A stretch of 64,000 nucleotides of DNA from assembly GCF_024166365.1 (NCBI RefSeq), contig NC_064839.1, positions 14,680,878 to 14,744,877 of the forward strand, in the 5' to 3' direction. Under the pieces are notes generated by a model that saw only the letters and a program-made list of their open reading frames with translations, had not been told where the DNA came from and ran no database searches. The position numbers and the translations under genes were made by a program. Positions 47,001 to 56,372 of the stretch are shown piece after piece. Source of the stretch: Elephas maximus indicus (taxonomy: Eukaryota > Chordata > Mammalia > Proboscidea > Elephantidae). Positions within the stretch are counted from its first letter, which is position 1. Every line of letters starts with the position of its first letter.

Positions 47001-50000
47001 GCCTTCATATTTCAGAGAGAGTTTTGCTGGATATATGATCCTTGGCTGGCAGTTTTTCTCCTTCAGTGCTCTATATATGTCATCCCATTGCCTTCTTGAC
47101 TTCATGGTTTCTGCTGAGTAGTCTGAGCTTATTCTTATTGCTTCTCCTTTGTGGGAGACCTTTCCTTTCTCCCTGGCTGCTTTAAAAATTTTCTCTTTAT
47201 CTTTGGTTTTGGCAAGTTTGATTATAATATGTCTTGGTGTTTTTCTTTTTGGATCAATCATATATGGGGTTCGATGAGCATCTTGGATAGATATCCTTTT
47301 GTCTTTCATGATGTCAGGGAAGTTTTCTGCCAACAGATCTTCAGCTATTCCCTCTGTATTTTCTGTTACCCCTCCCTGTTCTGGGACTCCAATTACACAC
47401 AAGTTATTCTTCTTGATAGAGTCCTATATGATTCTTAGGGTTTCTTCATTTTTTTTAATTCTTTTATCTGATTTTTTTTTTTCCGCTATATGGGTGTCAA
47501 TTCCCTTGTCCTCCAGATCCCCACTCTGCATTCCAATTGCTCGAGTCTGCTCCTTTGACTTCCTATTGAGTTGTCTAATTCTGTAATTTTATTGTTAATC
47601 TTTTGGATTTCTGAATGCTGTTTCTCTATGGATTCTTGCAGCTTACTAATTTTTCCACTGTGTTCTTGAAGAATCTTTTTGATTTCTTCAACTGCTTTAT
47701 CAGTGTGTTCCTTGGCTCTTTCTGTAGATTGCCTTATTTCATTTCTGAGGTCATCCCTGATGTCTTGAAGCATTCTGTAAATTAGTTTTTTATATTCTGC
47801 ATCTGGCAATTCCAGGATTGTGTCTTCATCTGGGAAAGATTTTGATTCTTTAGTTCGGGGAGTTGTAGAAGCAGTCATGGTCTGCTTCTTTATGTGGTTT
47901 GATGTCGAGTGCTGTCTCTGAGCCATCACTAAGATATTGTAGTGATTTATTCTATATTTGTTCCCTGAGTCTTATCTTTTTTTGTTTTCTTTCAATATAC
48001 GTAGGTGAGCTACTAGATTGCGGTGTCTTGATTGTTGTAGCCCTTGAATCACTTATGTCCTATTACCAACTGGTTTGGGCTGTTACCGGATATATAAGCC
48101 TAAGAATCCATTCACTATTCTTGAGTAGAATCTGATTTTGGGTCATTAAGTGTGTGGTGCAGACTGTCACCTATCCACCTAGAGAAGTAGTAGTGATAGT
48201 TGTGTGCACCAGATTCTAGTAGCAGCAGGGGTTCACACTCCAGAGGGGGCAGGATGCTGACAGGCTTCTGCCAAGTGCCAGTGAGGTAGGTGAGTCTCTA
48301 TTCCTAAATCACTTTGGTGGGTGGGCTCTGCAGCTGTACCTTAGGCCCCCAATGCCAGTACCTCTACAGATTGGTAGGTGTCACCCTCCTTAGACCCATA
48401 AGGCAGGAGGCTAGGTGGTCTGGGGGGAACTTCAGCCCTCAGTTCCCTGCTGTGGGTCAGTGAGGGCTCTGTTGAATTCACGGAGATATCAGACCTGAGA
48501 AACTTGTCTTTCGAGTAATCCACTAAAACAATTACAGTCAGATCCCTATCAGAATTGCCTTTGCGTTATAATAGCCCCCTTGTTCCCTGTAGGGATGAAA
48601 GCCCAAGACTGTGCATCACATATGCTTGGCTGGAGCTGGTTCTGTATTTTTAGTCCAGTTAGGGAAGGATTCTTGGTCCCTGGGTTTTTTGTAGCTGCTT
48701 CTCTCAGGCCAGGAGAATGGGTTAGGAAAAGATCAAAAAAAAAAAAAAAAAGAAAGAAAAATCACAGCACACTTCACTCTGGCTCAGGAAATTCCAATGT
48801 TAATGAAGCCGCCTGGGAATGGGAGGGGAGGGATCAGATAGATGGGAGAGAGTAGCACCCCAGAATATAGACAAAGTTACTTATCTTTCTCGGTGAGGAC
48901 TGTTTTATCTGAGATTCCCGAGGGGTGTGTAGCCTGTGTGCGTTGGCTGGGTCAAGATTGCCCCTGAGGGTTAGGTCCGCGTCATGTGCTTGTGCTGTCT
49001 CGGAAGCCGTGGTCATTTCCTCCACTCCCAGTCCAAAGCCCAGTGCCAAGGTTCCCCGGCTGGGACGCCACACTCCAGGCTCCAAAAACCAGTCTCTGCC
49101 TCCCGGTGACTTCTCTTCCTGTGAGCCGCGTCGCTGTGCTGCCTGCGTGCACTGGCTGGGCTTCCCCCGAGGTCACTTCTGGGGGCTAGGGCTGCGTCCC
49201 GTGTTTGCGCTGTCTCTGGATGCCATGCTCAGCTCCCCTGCGCCCAGTCCAAAGCCCGGCGCCAAGGTTTTCTGACTGGGATGCTGGCTTCAGGCTCCAA
49301 AAGCAGTCATTGCTACTCCGTGGTTGTTCGTTCTCAGTCTCTGTCACTCAGGTCAGCTCTTTAGATCTGTGTTTGATGGTCAGGGTTCATAGATTGTCAT
49401 GTATGTGATCGATTCACTTGTTTCTCCGAGTCTTTGTTGCAAGAGGGATCTGAGGTAGCTTCTACCTAGTCAGCTATCTTGGCCCACCTCTAGTTTTGTA
49501 TCTTGTCCTGCCACTTTTGCGTAGCCTCAGGCAAGTGACTTAACCTTCTTTGAGTCTGGTGTCCTCACCTGTAAAATAACAATAACAATAACAATAACAG
49601 TACTTACCTCACAGGGCTGTGACAGAAATGAGAAAGTAAGTGAAAGAATTGCACTCTAACAATATTAAATTGTATTTCAATGAAATGAAGTAAAGGACTT
49701 AGCACAGTGCCGGATATGTATGAAAATCTCAGTAAATGGAGCTGCTGTTTGGGTTATTAAGACTGTCATAGAATAGCTAGGTACTCTGATCCACAGAACA
49801 TTTGGAGGGGTAGAATGGACTCTCAGATGAAGGTTGTGACTGGAAAGTTGGATTTGAGAGGCACTGGAAGAAAAGAGGGCCAAGAACTGTACTTCAGGAG
49901 ATATTTGTAGGGTGGCAGGAGGAGGATGCTGTTGATGGGAACAATAGGTACATGACTTACTCCCTAGGCAGGAGAACCTTTCCCTTAACTCACCTACCCC

Positions 50001-50242
50001 AGGTCCATCAGCTCCAAGAGCTGGAGGCAGCCACTGATCATGTGATGCTGTATGATCTTATGTCGTTAACAGAGATTAATAGTAGGAAATGGTTGAGATT
50101 ATTTCAAGTATGCTGTTAATAACAGCCATAACTCATGTTTTCTTTATCCTGTTTAGCTACTACCCATGTGGAAGCCAAATTATGTGCTGTGGAAGAAGAC
50201 ACTTTTGAGGTTTACCTTTATGTAACTCTAAAAAACGAGAAA
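26048..50242 (+). CDS. TDRD12: TDRD12, Tudor-domain helicase-like piRNA factor (5' part, coding exons 1-6; continues beyond the window)
   Basis: Six coding exons, 26048-26071, 28225-28383, 33809-33945, 35626-35745, 38834-38889 and 50157-50242, join in frame into 194 residues beginning [18 protein letters not shown]. All junctions are GT-AG and the match to recalled human TDRD12 (about 1177 residues) is close throughout. Residues ~60-120 ([17 protein letters not shown] to FMQLPY) form the N-terminal Tudor domain. The known helicase-like core, CS domain and second Tudor domain lie beyond this window. In mouse the protein acts with PIWI proteins in secondary piRNA biogenesis in germ-cell nuage and is needed for transposon silencing and male fertility. 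It lies 10 kb downstream of NUDT19, same strand, as in human. No frame break is seen in these exons. Confidence 0.95.
27352..28095 (-). repeat. Fossil MaLR-type LTR, antisense, split by a second LTR-like element
   Basis: The left block (to about 27466), 'atcttagttatctagtactg' onward, and the right block (from about 27950), 'agagcgccagctctatggga' onward, match consecutive parts of the antisense LTR at 29.9 kb. The material between is foreign. Two layers are therefore present in TDRD12 intron 1. Confidence 0.5.
27467..27949 (-). repeat. Probable fossil ERV LTR, antisense, nested
   Basis: 'gagaacagaaaggtttattc' supplies an AATAAA on the minus strand, and the length (~480 bp) fits a solo LTR. 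The family is not recognised and the ends are inferred from the interruption of the surrounding MaLR-type LTR. Confidence 0.35.
28225..28383 (+). CDS. TDRD12: TDRD12 coding exon 2
   Basis: 159 bases after the acceptor tgtttttacag, encoding [16 protein letters not shown] to MLEEGQ, with donor CAG|gtatgt, phase 0 at both ends. Confidence 0.95.
29100..29398 (+). repeat. RTE-type LINE 3' end, sense
   Basis: 'tactttggtcgtgttatcat' and 'ctggagaaggacatcatcct' encode the RTE C-terminus ([10 protein letters not shown]-like, EKDIILG), followed by 'atgattgtgagaatggtgcc' and the tail 'agtcagaaccaactcgacag'. It is strongly 5'-truncated, in TDRD12 intron 2. Confidence 0.75.
29904..30574 (-). repeat. Fossil MaLR-type solo LTR, antisense
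   Basis: Starts 'gtcttagctatgtagtgctg', passes 'agtccaaattcagggcgccg', and ends 'ggggacaaaattcaatccat'. It is the same family as the + copy at 5.3 kb. An antisense AfroSINE is inserted in it. TDRD12 intron 2. Confidence 0.6.
30255..30435 (-). repeat. AfroSINE, antisense, inside an LTR
   Basis: A-run and tail 'cagctgtcaagtcgattcca', middle 'catagggtttccaaggagtg', head 'gccaccaggactcc'. Confidence 0.9.
31047..33372 (-). mobile_element. RTE-type LINE, antisense, longer copy, TDRD12 intron 2
   Basis: This copy extends further 5' than the one at 20.5 kb. An uninterrupted 134-residue piece on the minus strand (31934-32338) begins [19 protein letters not shown] and contains [18 protein letters not shown], the RT region around the first catalytic Asp. 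Other fragments keep the frame in pieces only, so it is inactive. It starts with the tail 'gttaggtgccatccagtcgg' and ends 'tccaattactcatcctt' within or near the endonuclease region. Confidence 0.88.
33809..33945 (+). CDS. TDRD12: TDRD12 coding exon 3 (Tudor domain)
   Basis: 137 bases after the acceptor attttgtag, encoding [18 protein letters not shown] to YIPVKSK, with donor AAAAA|gtgcgt. It carries most of the Tudor fold and leaves phase 2. Confidence 0.95.
35508..35527. repeat. (GT)n microsatellite
   Basis: A short uninterrupted GT run about 100 bp upstream of TDRD12 coding exon 4. Confidence 0.9.
35626..35745 (+). CDS. TDRD12: TDRD12 coding exon 4
   Basis: 120 bases after the acceptor ttgctgctcag, encoding (N)[17 protein letters not shown] to EDSAGI(V), with donor ATTGT|gtaagt. 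[11 protein letters not shown] closes the Tudor region. Confidence 0.95.
36348..37072. repeat. Inverted repeat pair of unknown origin, TDRD12 intron 4
   Basis: Left arm about 36348-36481 and right arm about 36943-37072 are reverse complements at roughly 94% over ~120 bp, around a ~460-bp spacer. The outer half of each arm contains the perfect palindrome tgttctcatgagaaca; the inner half ('ccattgagtcggctccagct') resembles the RTE/AfroSINE tail. The spacer has no recognisable gene. Confidence 0.8.
38834..38889 (+). CDS. TDRD12: TDRD12 coding exon 5
   Basis: 56 bases after the acceptor cactgttccag, encoding [18 protein letters not shown], with donor AAAAG|gtaagg, phase 1. The reading matches human except for a few residues. 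Confidence 0.93.
39410..39575 (+). repeat. AfroSINE, TDRD12 intron 5
   Basis: Head 'aaatcctggtggtgtagtgg', middle 'ctccttggaaaccctgtggg', tail 'gagttggaatagacttgacg' and a T-rich end. Confidence 0.9.
39890..40352 (-). repeat. Fossil MaLR-type LTR carried in the transduced segment
   Basis: On the minus strand the LTR runs from 'catggattgaattttatccc' to 'aataaacttctctttgtt' and is cut there by the poly(A) tract, about 12 bases after AATAAA. It ends where an RNA cleaved at the LTR's own signal would end, which is why I read it as the 3' limit of the transduced transcript. Confidence 0.6.
40509..41125 (-). repeat. Older L1 3' end, antisense, in the transduced segment
   Basis: It starts after a (TTTC)n/T run (40484-40515) with 'attgtggtgagagtatacag', and includes ORF2 C-terminal text on the minus strand ([20 protein letters not shown]). 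It stops abruptly at about 41125. The sequence from there to 41.49 kb is unassigned. Confidence 0.7.
41498..41660 (-). repeat. AfroSINE, antisense, next to the L1 3' end
   Basis: Tail 'gccagcgagtcaattctgac' to head 'gctccaccagggctcct'. tatgatgtaac and tatgaactaac in minus orientation may be its target duplication. Confidence 0.88.
42690..46441 (-). pseudogene. L1 ORF2 (endonuclease-reverse transcriptase), broken
   Basis: The expected start [20 protein letters not shown] reads from 46441 down, and the C-terminus [12 protein letters not shown] ends at 42690, giving the usual ~1250-residue span. Recognisable parts include CCLQETHL (endonuclease), the RT motif [17 protein letters not shown] near 44500, FADDMVLY near 44380 and the C-terminal region. 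The longest uninterrupted piece is 385 residues (43219-44376). The frame is broken several times by frameshifts and stops, so it is not a functional protein. Confidence 0.85.
46896..47929 (-). pseudogene. L1 ORF1 (RNA-binding chaperone), broken
   Basis: A 147-residue N-terminal piece (47486-47929, [18 protein letters not shown]) with heptad-rich coiled-coil text, and a 168-residue C-terminal piece (46896-47402, [18 protein letters not shown]) carrying the RRM and CTD, lie in different frames. One frameshifted region near 47400-47490 separates them. L1 ORF1p normally forms trimers that coat L1 RNA. Confidence 0.85.
47930..49489 (-). promoter_or_regulatory. L1 5' UTR with two tandem monomer-like units
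   Basis: The minus-strand 5' end reads aggtgggccaagatagctg, close to the YY1-type start (CAAGATGGC) of mammalian L1s. Two related blocks, about 48925-49130 and 49140-49346, share 'cccagtccaaagccc' at 49027 and 49243, a period of ~216 bp. The region is GC- and CpG-richer than its surroundings. Confidence 0.6.
49507..49745 (+). repeat. MIR SINE cut by the L1 and by a templated-looking insert
   Basis: 'ctcaggcaagtgacttaacc' and 'gacttagcacagtgccgg' mark the MIR. Its left end lies across the L1, at about 39845-39875. It contains a (CAATAA)n run at 49578-49603 and an extra segment at 49630-49690 that resembles the TDRD12 exon 6 donor region. Confidence 0.65.
50157..50242 (+). CDS. TDRD12: TDRD12 coding exon 6
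   Basis: 86 bases after the acceptor ttatcctgtttag, encoding (A)[18 protein letters not shown] to LKNEK, with donor AAA|gtaagt. A diverged copy of this donor and adjoining intron lies ~600 bp upstream at 49630. Confidence 0.94.
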
Positions 50243-51594
50243 GTAAGTGAAAGAATTATACTTAAAAATTTTTTTTCATTATTTTAAATTTTATTTCAGT
50301 GAAACCAAGGAAAACAATGTCATTCACTCAGCATAGAAATTTTCTTAGTCTTTCAAGGTCTGGCTCAGACCAGAAGTGAGCCAGGACTGTGTATTCTTCT
50401 TTTGGTTAATTCAAAAAATTACTTAAGTGTTCTACTTAGGTAGCATTTATTTTAGTAATGGACAAGAACTTATTTCTACATGGGCTACTATGAAATATTT
50501 TTTTTGTAAAAAGGCGTCATTTTTATAAATACATGCATTTACCATGCTTTTAGTTTGCTTCCCCCCCGCCCCGTATTATCTCATTGTAAGTAATATGTAC
50601 TCATTGTAAAGAATTCAGATAATAGAAGCAGAAAGAAAGTAGACCTCACGTGAGCTCCCCCTGCCCCCTTCCTTTCTTTGTTGTTAGCTGTTACTATTTT
50701 GGCTGGACACCTGTGTGAATCAGTCCAGGAAGACCCTCATCACCCACTTTGGCTGCCAGATTGCGTGGTGGTTAACAAACTGCATCCTGTGGAAAATCTC
50801 AGCTTCCCTTCTCTGTTCAGTTCAGACCCCAGCTGCCCATTCAGCTTTTCTCTCTTTCATCCCCTTTCACTCGGGGCTAGATCAGTGGATACTTAGCTGA
50901 AAGCTGGGGAGTCCACATGACTGTCTATCTCAGAACAGCTGGGCCCCATTACTGCTTTGGGTCCTATAATTTTCCAAAATGACACAGAGCCTCCTGGGAG
51001 GCACTATATCTGAAGTAATAGCTTTAATATAACAACAAAGGATACAAATGAGACACACAGGGCAAGGTCTGGGAGAGGACACAGTATGGCGCTTCCATGT
51101 ACCAAGAAGGCACATACTACCATCTCCATACATGGTGACCAACCAGGAAGTTCCCCGAGCCTCTCTCTTCCAAGCCTTTATGGTCCTTATCATGTGGTAA
51201 GACTATATCATGCCTCCTGAGGAGGAGCCCTGGTGGTGCAGTGGTTAAGTGTTTGGCTGCTAATCACAAGGTCAGTAGTTGGAATCCACCAGCCACTCCT
51301 TGGCAACTCTATGGGGGCAGTTCTACTCTGTGCTGTAGGGTCGCTGAGAGTTGGAACCGACTGGAGGGCAGTGGGTATTGTGGTTGGTAAGGCTTAGTCA
51401 GCATTGGACTCCCAGGTAGTCTTGTTGTGCTTAGCCCTCATTCATTAGCCTCAGGTGTTGGTATGGCTTGAAAGAACTGAGGACAAAGACAGAATAGCTT
51501 TCTACAAGGTGATTCCACACCTCACAACACCCTTTCTGAAGGATGGCACAGGGACATTGTTCAGAGCTCACTGAGAGCATGTGGACCACACACT
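50243..51594. other. Start of TDRD12 intron 6
   Basis: No exon is recognised after exon 6. 50930-51220 and 51395-51560 look like the two halves of one older interspersed repeat (family not named) split by the AfroSINE at 51222; the remaining sequence looks unique. Confidence 0.4.
51222..51392 (+). repeat. AfroSINE, TDRD12 intron 6
   Basis: Head 'ggagccctggtggtgcagtg', B-box region 'gctaatcacaaggtcagtag', tail 'gagagttggaaccgactgga'. Confidence 0.9.
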
Positions 51595-53429
51595 TTATTT
51601 TGAAATAATTTGAGTTACAGAAGAGATGCAAATATGGTACAGAGAGTTCTGTATATCCTTCACTCAGGTTCCCCTAATGTTAACATCTATAGTATAATTA
51701 TTAAAACCAGAAAACCAACCGTGATAAAATACTATTAAAAAATTTACAGCTATAAACCAGCTAGCACAGTATACCTTCTCCTCCAGCACACGCTCTGTGT
51801 GTTAGGTCTCAAAGTAAGTTTCAGTAAATTTAAAAAGATTGAAATCGTATGAAACATCTTCTCCAGTGACAGTAGAATGAAACTAGAAATTAATAACAAG
51901 GAAAATTGGAAGATACACAAATACATGGAAATTAAACAAAACATTGTTAAACAACCAATGAGTCAAGGAAGAAATGACAAGAGAAATCAGAAAATACATT
52001 GAGTTGAATGAAAATGAAAGCACACCATGCCAAAACGTACAGGACAGTGAAGGCAGTGCTTAGAGAGAAATTTATAGTGATAAACGCCTATATTAAAAAA
52101 GAAGAAAGATCTCACTCCAGTAACCTAACTTTACAACTTGAGGAACTGGAAAAAGAAGAGCCATCCAAGCCTAAAGCTGCGATAAAGAAAGAAATTACCA
52201 AGATGAGATCAGAGGTAGATGAAAAGATCAGTAAACTCAGACCTTTAGTTAGACTGACAGAGAGGATGAAAATATCTAAAATCAGAGATGAAAGTGGGGA
52301 CATAACTGATCCTGTAGAAATAAAAAGGATCATACAAGAACACTGTGAACAACTGTACGCCAACAAGTTAGGTAATAGATGAAATGGACAAATTCCTAGA
52401 AACACATAAATTTCCTGCATTGACTCGAGAAGAAATAGGTGATCTAAACAGACCCATGTCAAGTAAAGAGATTAAATCAGTAATCAAAAACCTCCCAATA
52501 AAGAAGAGCCCAGGACCAGATGGCTTCATTGAGGAATTCTGTCAAACATTTATGGAAGAAGTGACTCTAATCTTAAACTTCTCCAAAAAAAAAAAAAAAA
52601 AGAATGAAAAGGAGGGAACACTTCTTAACCCATTATATAAGGCTAATGTTAACCTTTATATCAAAGCCAAGGGTATCACAAGAAAACTACAGACCAGTAT
52701 TCCTTATGGATATAGAGGCAGAAATCCTCACCAAATATTAGAAAGCATATTTGAAGAGCGTATTAAAAGCAGTATACGCCATGATCAAATGGGATTCATC
52801 CCAAGAAAATAAAAGGTGGTTCAGTATTAGAAGATGGATCAGTGTAATGTACCAGATTAATTGAACAAAGGAAAAGAACCACATGATCATTTCAGTCGAT
52901 GAAGGACAGGCATTTGACAGAATCCAACACCCTTTCATGATTAAAATACTGAACAGTCTAGAAACAGAAGAGAAATTCCACAGTACAATAAAGAGCATTT
53001 ATGAAAAAGTCATGGCTAACATACTGTGGAAAAAGGCAGCTTTTCCTGTCAGATCAGAAACAAGGATGCCTGCTCTCACGACTGCTCAACCACATTCTGG
53101 AAGTCCTAGCCAGAACAATTAGGAAAGAAAAATGAAAGGTGTCTAAATTGGGAAGGAAAAAGTAAAACTTTTTTTTTGCAGATGCAAACCCTAAAGAATC
53201 CACCAGAAGCTACTAGAGCTAATAAATGAATTCAGAGAAGTGGTAAGATACAAGGTTGACACACAGTTCACGTTCCTATACATCAGCAGTGAGTATTATG
53301 AAGAGGAAAGTGGGAAAAAATTCCATTTATGGTAGGATATGAAAGAATAAAATACCGAAGAGTAAATTTAACCAGGGAGGTAAAATACTTGTACACTGAA
53401 AACTACAAAATGTTTCTGAAAGAATGTAA

Positions 53430-53597
53430 AAAAAAACAAACCCACTGCCCTAGAGTCGATTCCGGCTCATAGCGACCTTATAGGACAGAGTAGAACTGCC
53501 CCATAGAGTTTCCAAGGAGTGCCTGGTGGATTTGAACTGCTGACCTCTTGGTTAGCATCCGTAGCACTTAACCACTACGCCACCAGGGTTTCCAAAA
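53430..53597 (-). repeat. AfroSINE, antisense, inside the older L1
   Basis: Flanked by aaagaatgtaaa on both sides, a clear target duplication. Tail 'gccctagagtcgattccggc', head 'acgccaccagggtttcc'. Confidence 0.92.
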
Positions 53598-54959
53598 GAA
53601 TGTAAAGAACTCATAAATAAATTGGAGGTCATTCCATATTTGTGGATTGAAAATGTTGTTAAGATGTCAGTACAGAGCATCTTGGGTGGAGCCAAGATGG
53701 CAGAATAGACAGACGCTTCCTTTGAGCCCTCTTTACAATACAGACATGAAAAAAACAAGTGAAATGAGTATATTTGTGACAAGCTGGGAGCCCTGAGCTT
53801 CAAAGGCAAGCTTAGACAACGAACTGAGGGGCAGGGGGAGGAAGAGATGGTTCAGAAGCAGAGAAGAGTTACTGGACCTGAATCGCGGGGAGCCCTCAGG
53901 CACCGTTCCCAGAGCAGCAGTGGCAGTGGGCAGGTACTAATGTTCAGCCGCAGTTTCCTCAGGGAGAAGCAGCCAGCCACACAGCCCACTCACACCTCCA
54001 GAACCTGAGAAGAAAGGGGCTCTCAGCAAAATCTAAGTACTGCTGTATATTTTACAGCCCCCCCCCCACCCCCCAAGCTGGCTTCAGCAGCTGAATTCCT
54101 TGGGCCTGAGATAGGCAGTGTTGAGCACCCACAGCCATGCTCCTGGCCTTGGAGAAGGAAAAAATTTTCAATTGGGGGAGAACATAATTTGCCACCTTCA
54201 CTAACGGGGGAGCTCAGGACAGAAGTGCCTCCTGTCCAGGCATAAACGGTCTGTGGACTTTGAGCACCTTTCCCTTCCGCATGGACCTGTGTGGGCCTAT
54301 TTTGGGAGAATAGACCCTTGTTGGCAAACTCCAACCATTTCACCTGTGTGGTGAAGAGGTGGGTGTTTGATGTTTGACATTGCTTTGCCTATTAAACAAG
54401 GTCCTCACCTACCCACCTCAGGGACCTAAGGACTGGTAGCTTCACTCAGGTCACCTAGCCACCTGCGACAGGGGTCCAAGGATAACTGGTACATCCCAAA
54501 CCTTACAACCAAAAACTTTGGGTGCCCATGGTCCATCTGCAGAACCCACCCCCCTGCACACACTAGGGAACAGGGATGCGATTTCTTCAGTGATGCTCGG
54601 GGGTCAGTTCTGAGCCCCCTGCCTTGTTCAGAGCATGACCCCCTGCTGCAATCAGGTACCAGTACATACACCAATCACCTGTGCCCCTCTGAGACTGTAG
54701 GACAGAGCCTGTACCACACACTTGATGATCAACTATCTGGATACGTGAGCTGAATTCGTACAAGAAAAGTGAATTGATTCCTAGACTAATACACCTGATA
54801 ACAGCTCTAGCCAGCTGGAGACAGGATGTCAGAGCTACGAAGGCGAAAATAATCAAGCTAGCTCACTCAAGCAGCCCACTTGGGTATATCAAAACAAAGC
54901 AAAGCAAGAAGCTACGGCACAGTAAGCAAGCATAAACTAATACAATAACTTACAAATGG

Positions 54960-55916
54960 CTTGGAGACAACAGTCAATATCAAGTCACATGAAGAAACAG
55001 ACCATGATCACCTCAACAAGCTCTCAAAACAATTCGGGGATCTTCTAGATTAAAGTACATTCCTGGAATTACCAGAGCCAGAACACAAAAGATTAGTATA
55101 CGGAACCCTTCAAGACATCAGAAAGGAGATGAGGCAATACGCAGAACAAGCCAAGGAACACACAAATAAAGCAGTTGAAGAAGTTAGATTATTCAGGAAC
55201 ATAATGAAAAATGTAATAAGCTGGAAAAATCCATAGACAGGCAGCAATCAGAAATTCAGAAGATTAATAAAATTCCAGAAGTAGACAACTCAATAGAAAG
55301 TCAGAGGAGCAGAATTGAGCAAGAAGAAGCCAGAATTTCTGAACTCGAAGATAAATCATTTGGCACTAATATATTTGAAGAAAAATCAGATAAAAGAATT
55401 AAAAAGAAGAAACCTTAAGAATCATGTGGGACTCTATCAAGAGAAATAATCTACGAGTGATTGGAGTAGCAGAAGAGGGAGGGTCAACAGAAAATACAGA
55501 GAGAATTGTCGAAGATTTGTTGGCAGAAAACTTCCCTGATATCGTGAAAGATGAGAAGATATTTATCCAAGATGCTCATTAACTCCACATAAGTTAGTTG
55601 TTAAAAGAAAGTCACCAAGACATACTATAATCAAACTTGGCAACACCAAAGTTAAAGAGAGAATTTTAAGAGCAGCTAGGGATAAATGAAAAGTCACCTA
55701 CAAAGGAGAGCCAACAAGAATATGCTCGGACTACTTGGCAGAAACGATGCAGGCAAGAAGGCAATGGGATGACATATTTAAAAAAATGAAGGAAAAAAAT
55801 TGCCAGCCAAGAATCATAGATCCATCAAAACTGTCTCTTAAATATGAAGGTAAAATTAGGACATTTCCAGATAAACGGAAGTTTAGGGAACTCATAAAAA
55901 CCAAACCAAAACTATA
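54960..55916 (+). pseudogene. L1 ORF1 remnant
   Basis: Matches ORF1 of the 47-kb L1 in broken pieces; the clearest is 55735-55916 (MQARRQWDDIFKKMKEKNCQ, ending KTKPKL). Several stops and frameshifts. Confidence 0.75.
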
Positions 55917-56372
55917 AGAAACACTAAAGGGAGTTCTTTGGTTAGAAAATCAATAATATCAGGTATCAACCGAAGACTAGAACATTGGACAGAGAAACCA
56001 GAAGTCAACCCAGACAGGGAAATCCAAAAAAATGAAGCAAGAATAAAAAATAAAAAAAGCTTAAAACAGGGTAACAGCAATGTTATTACATAAAAGAAGA
56101 CAACATTAAGATGTTAAAGAGGCACTAAAAAATGTAATCATAGATCTTCCTATGGAGGGGAAGATACGGCAATACAGAGAAATAAAAGTTAGGTTTAAAT
56201 TTAGAAAAATAGGAGTAAATACTAAGGTAACCACAAAGAAGACAAGCTATCCTGCTCGTGAAAATAAAACACAAGAGAAAAAGAGACTCAGCAGAAACAA
56301 AATCAACAACAATGAATTTGAGGAAAGGACAATATATAAAGATAACCTACTCAGCACATAAAATTAATTCCC

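Larger units (their letters stand above)
39861..49504 (-). mobile_element. Near-full-length L1 insertion with a 1.8-kb 3' transduction, antisense
   Basis: The same 15 bases, ctagttttgtatctt, lie at 39861-39875 and 49490-49504. At the left copy they run straight into a poly(T), the cDNA poly(A) of a minus-strand insertion. At the right copy the L1 5' end follows on the minus strand (aggtgggccaagatagctg). The L1's own 3' end with a short A-run is at ~41670-41680, so 39890-41669 is extra sequence carried at the 3' side. The whole insertion splits a MIR. The L1 keeps a 5' UTR, ORF1 and ORF2, all broken by several stops or frameshifts. L1-type, inactive. Confidence 0.8.

Noticed and set aside
54058-54073. 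C-rich run as an i-motif control element
   Set aside because: It lies in the 5' UTR of a dead L1 and may simply be slippage; no second C-run cluster supports a structure.
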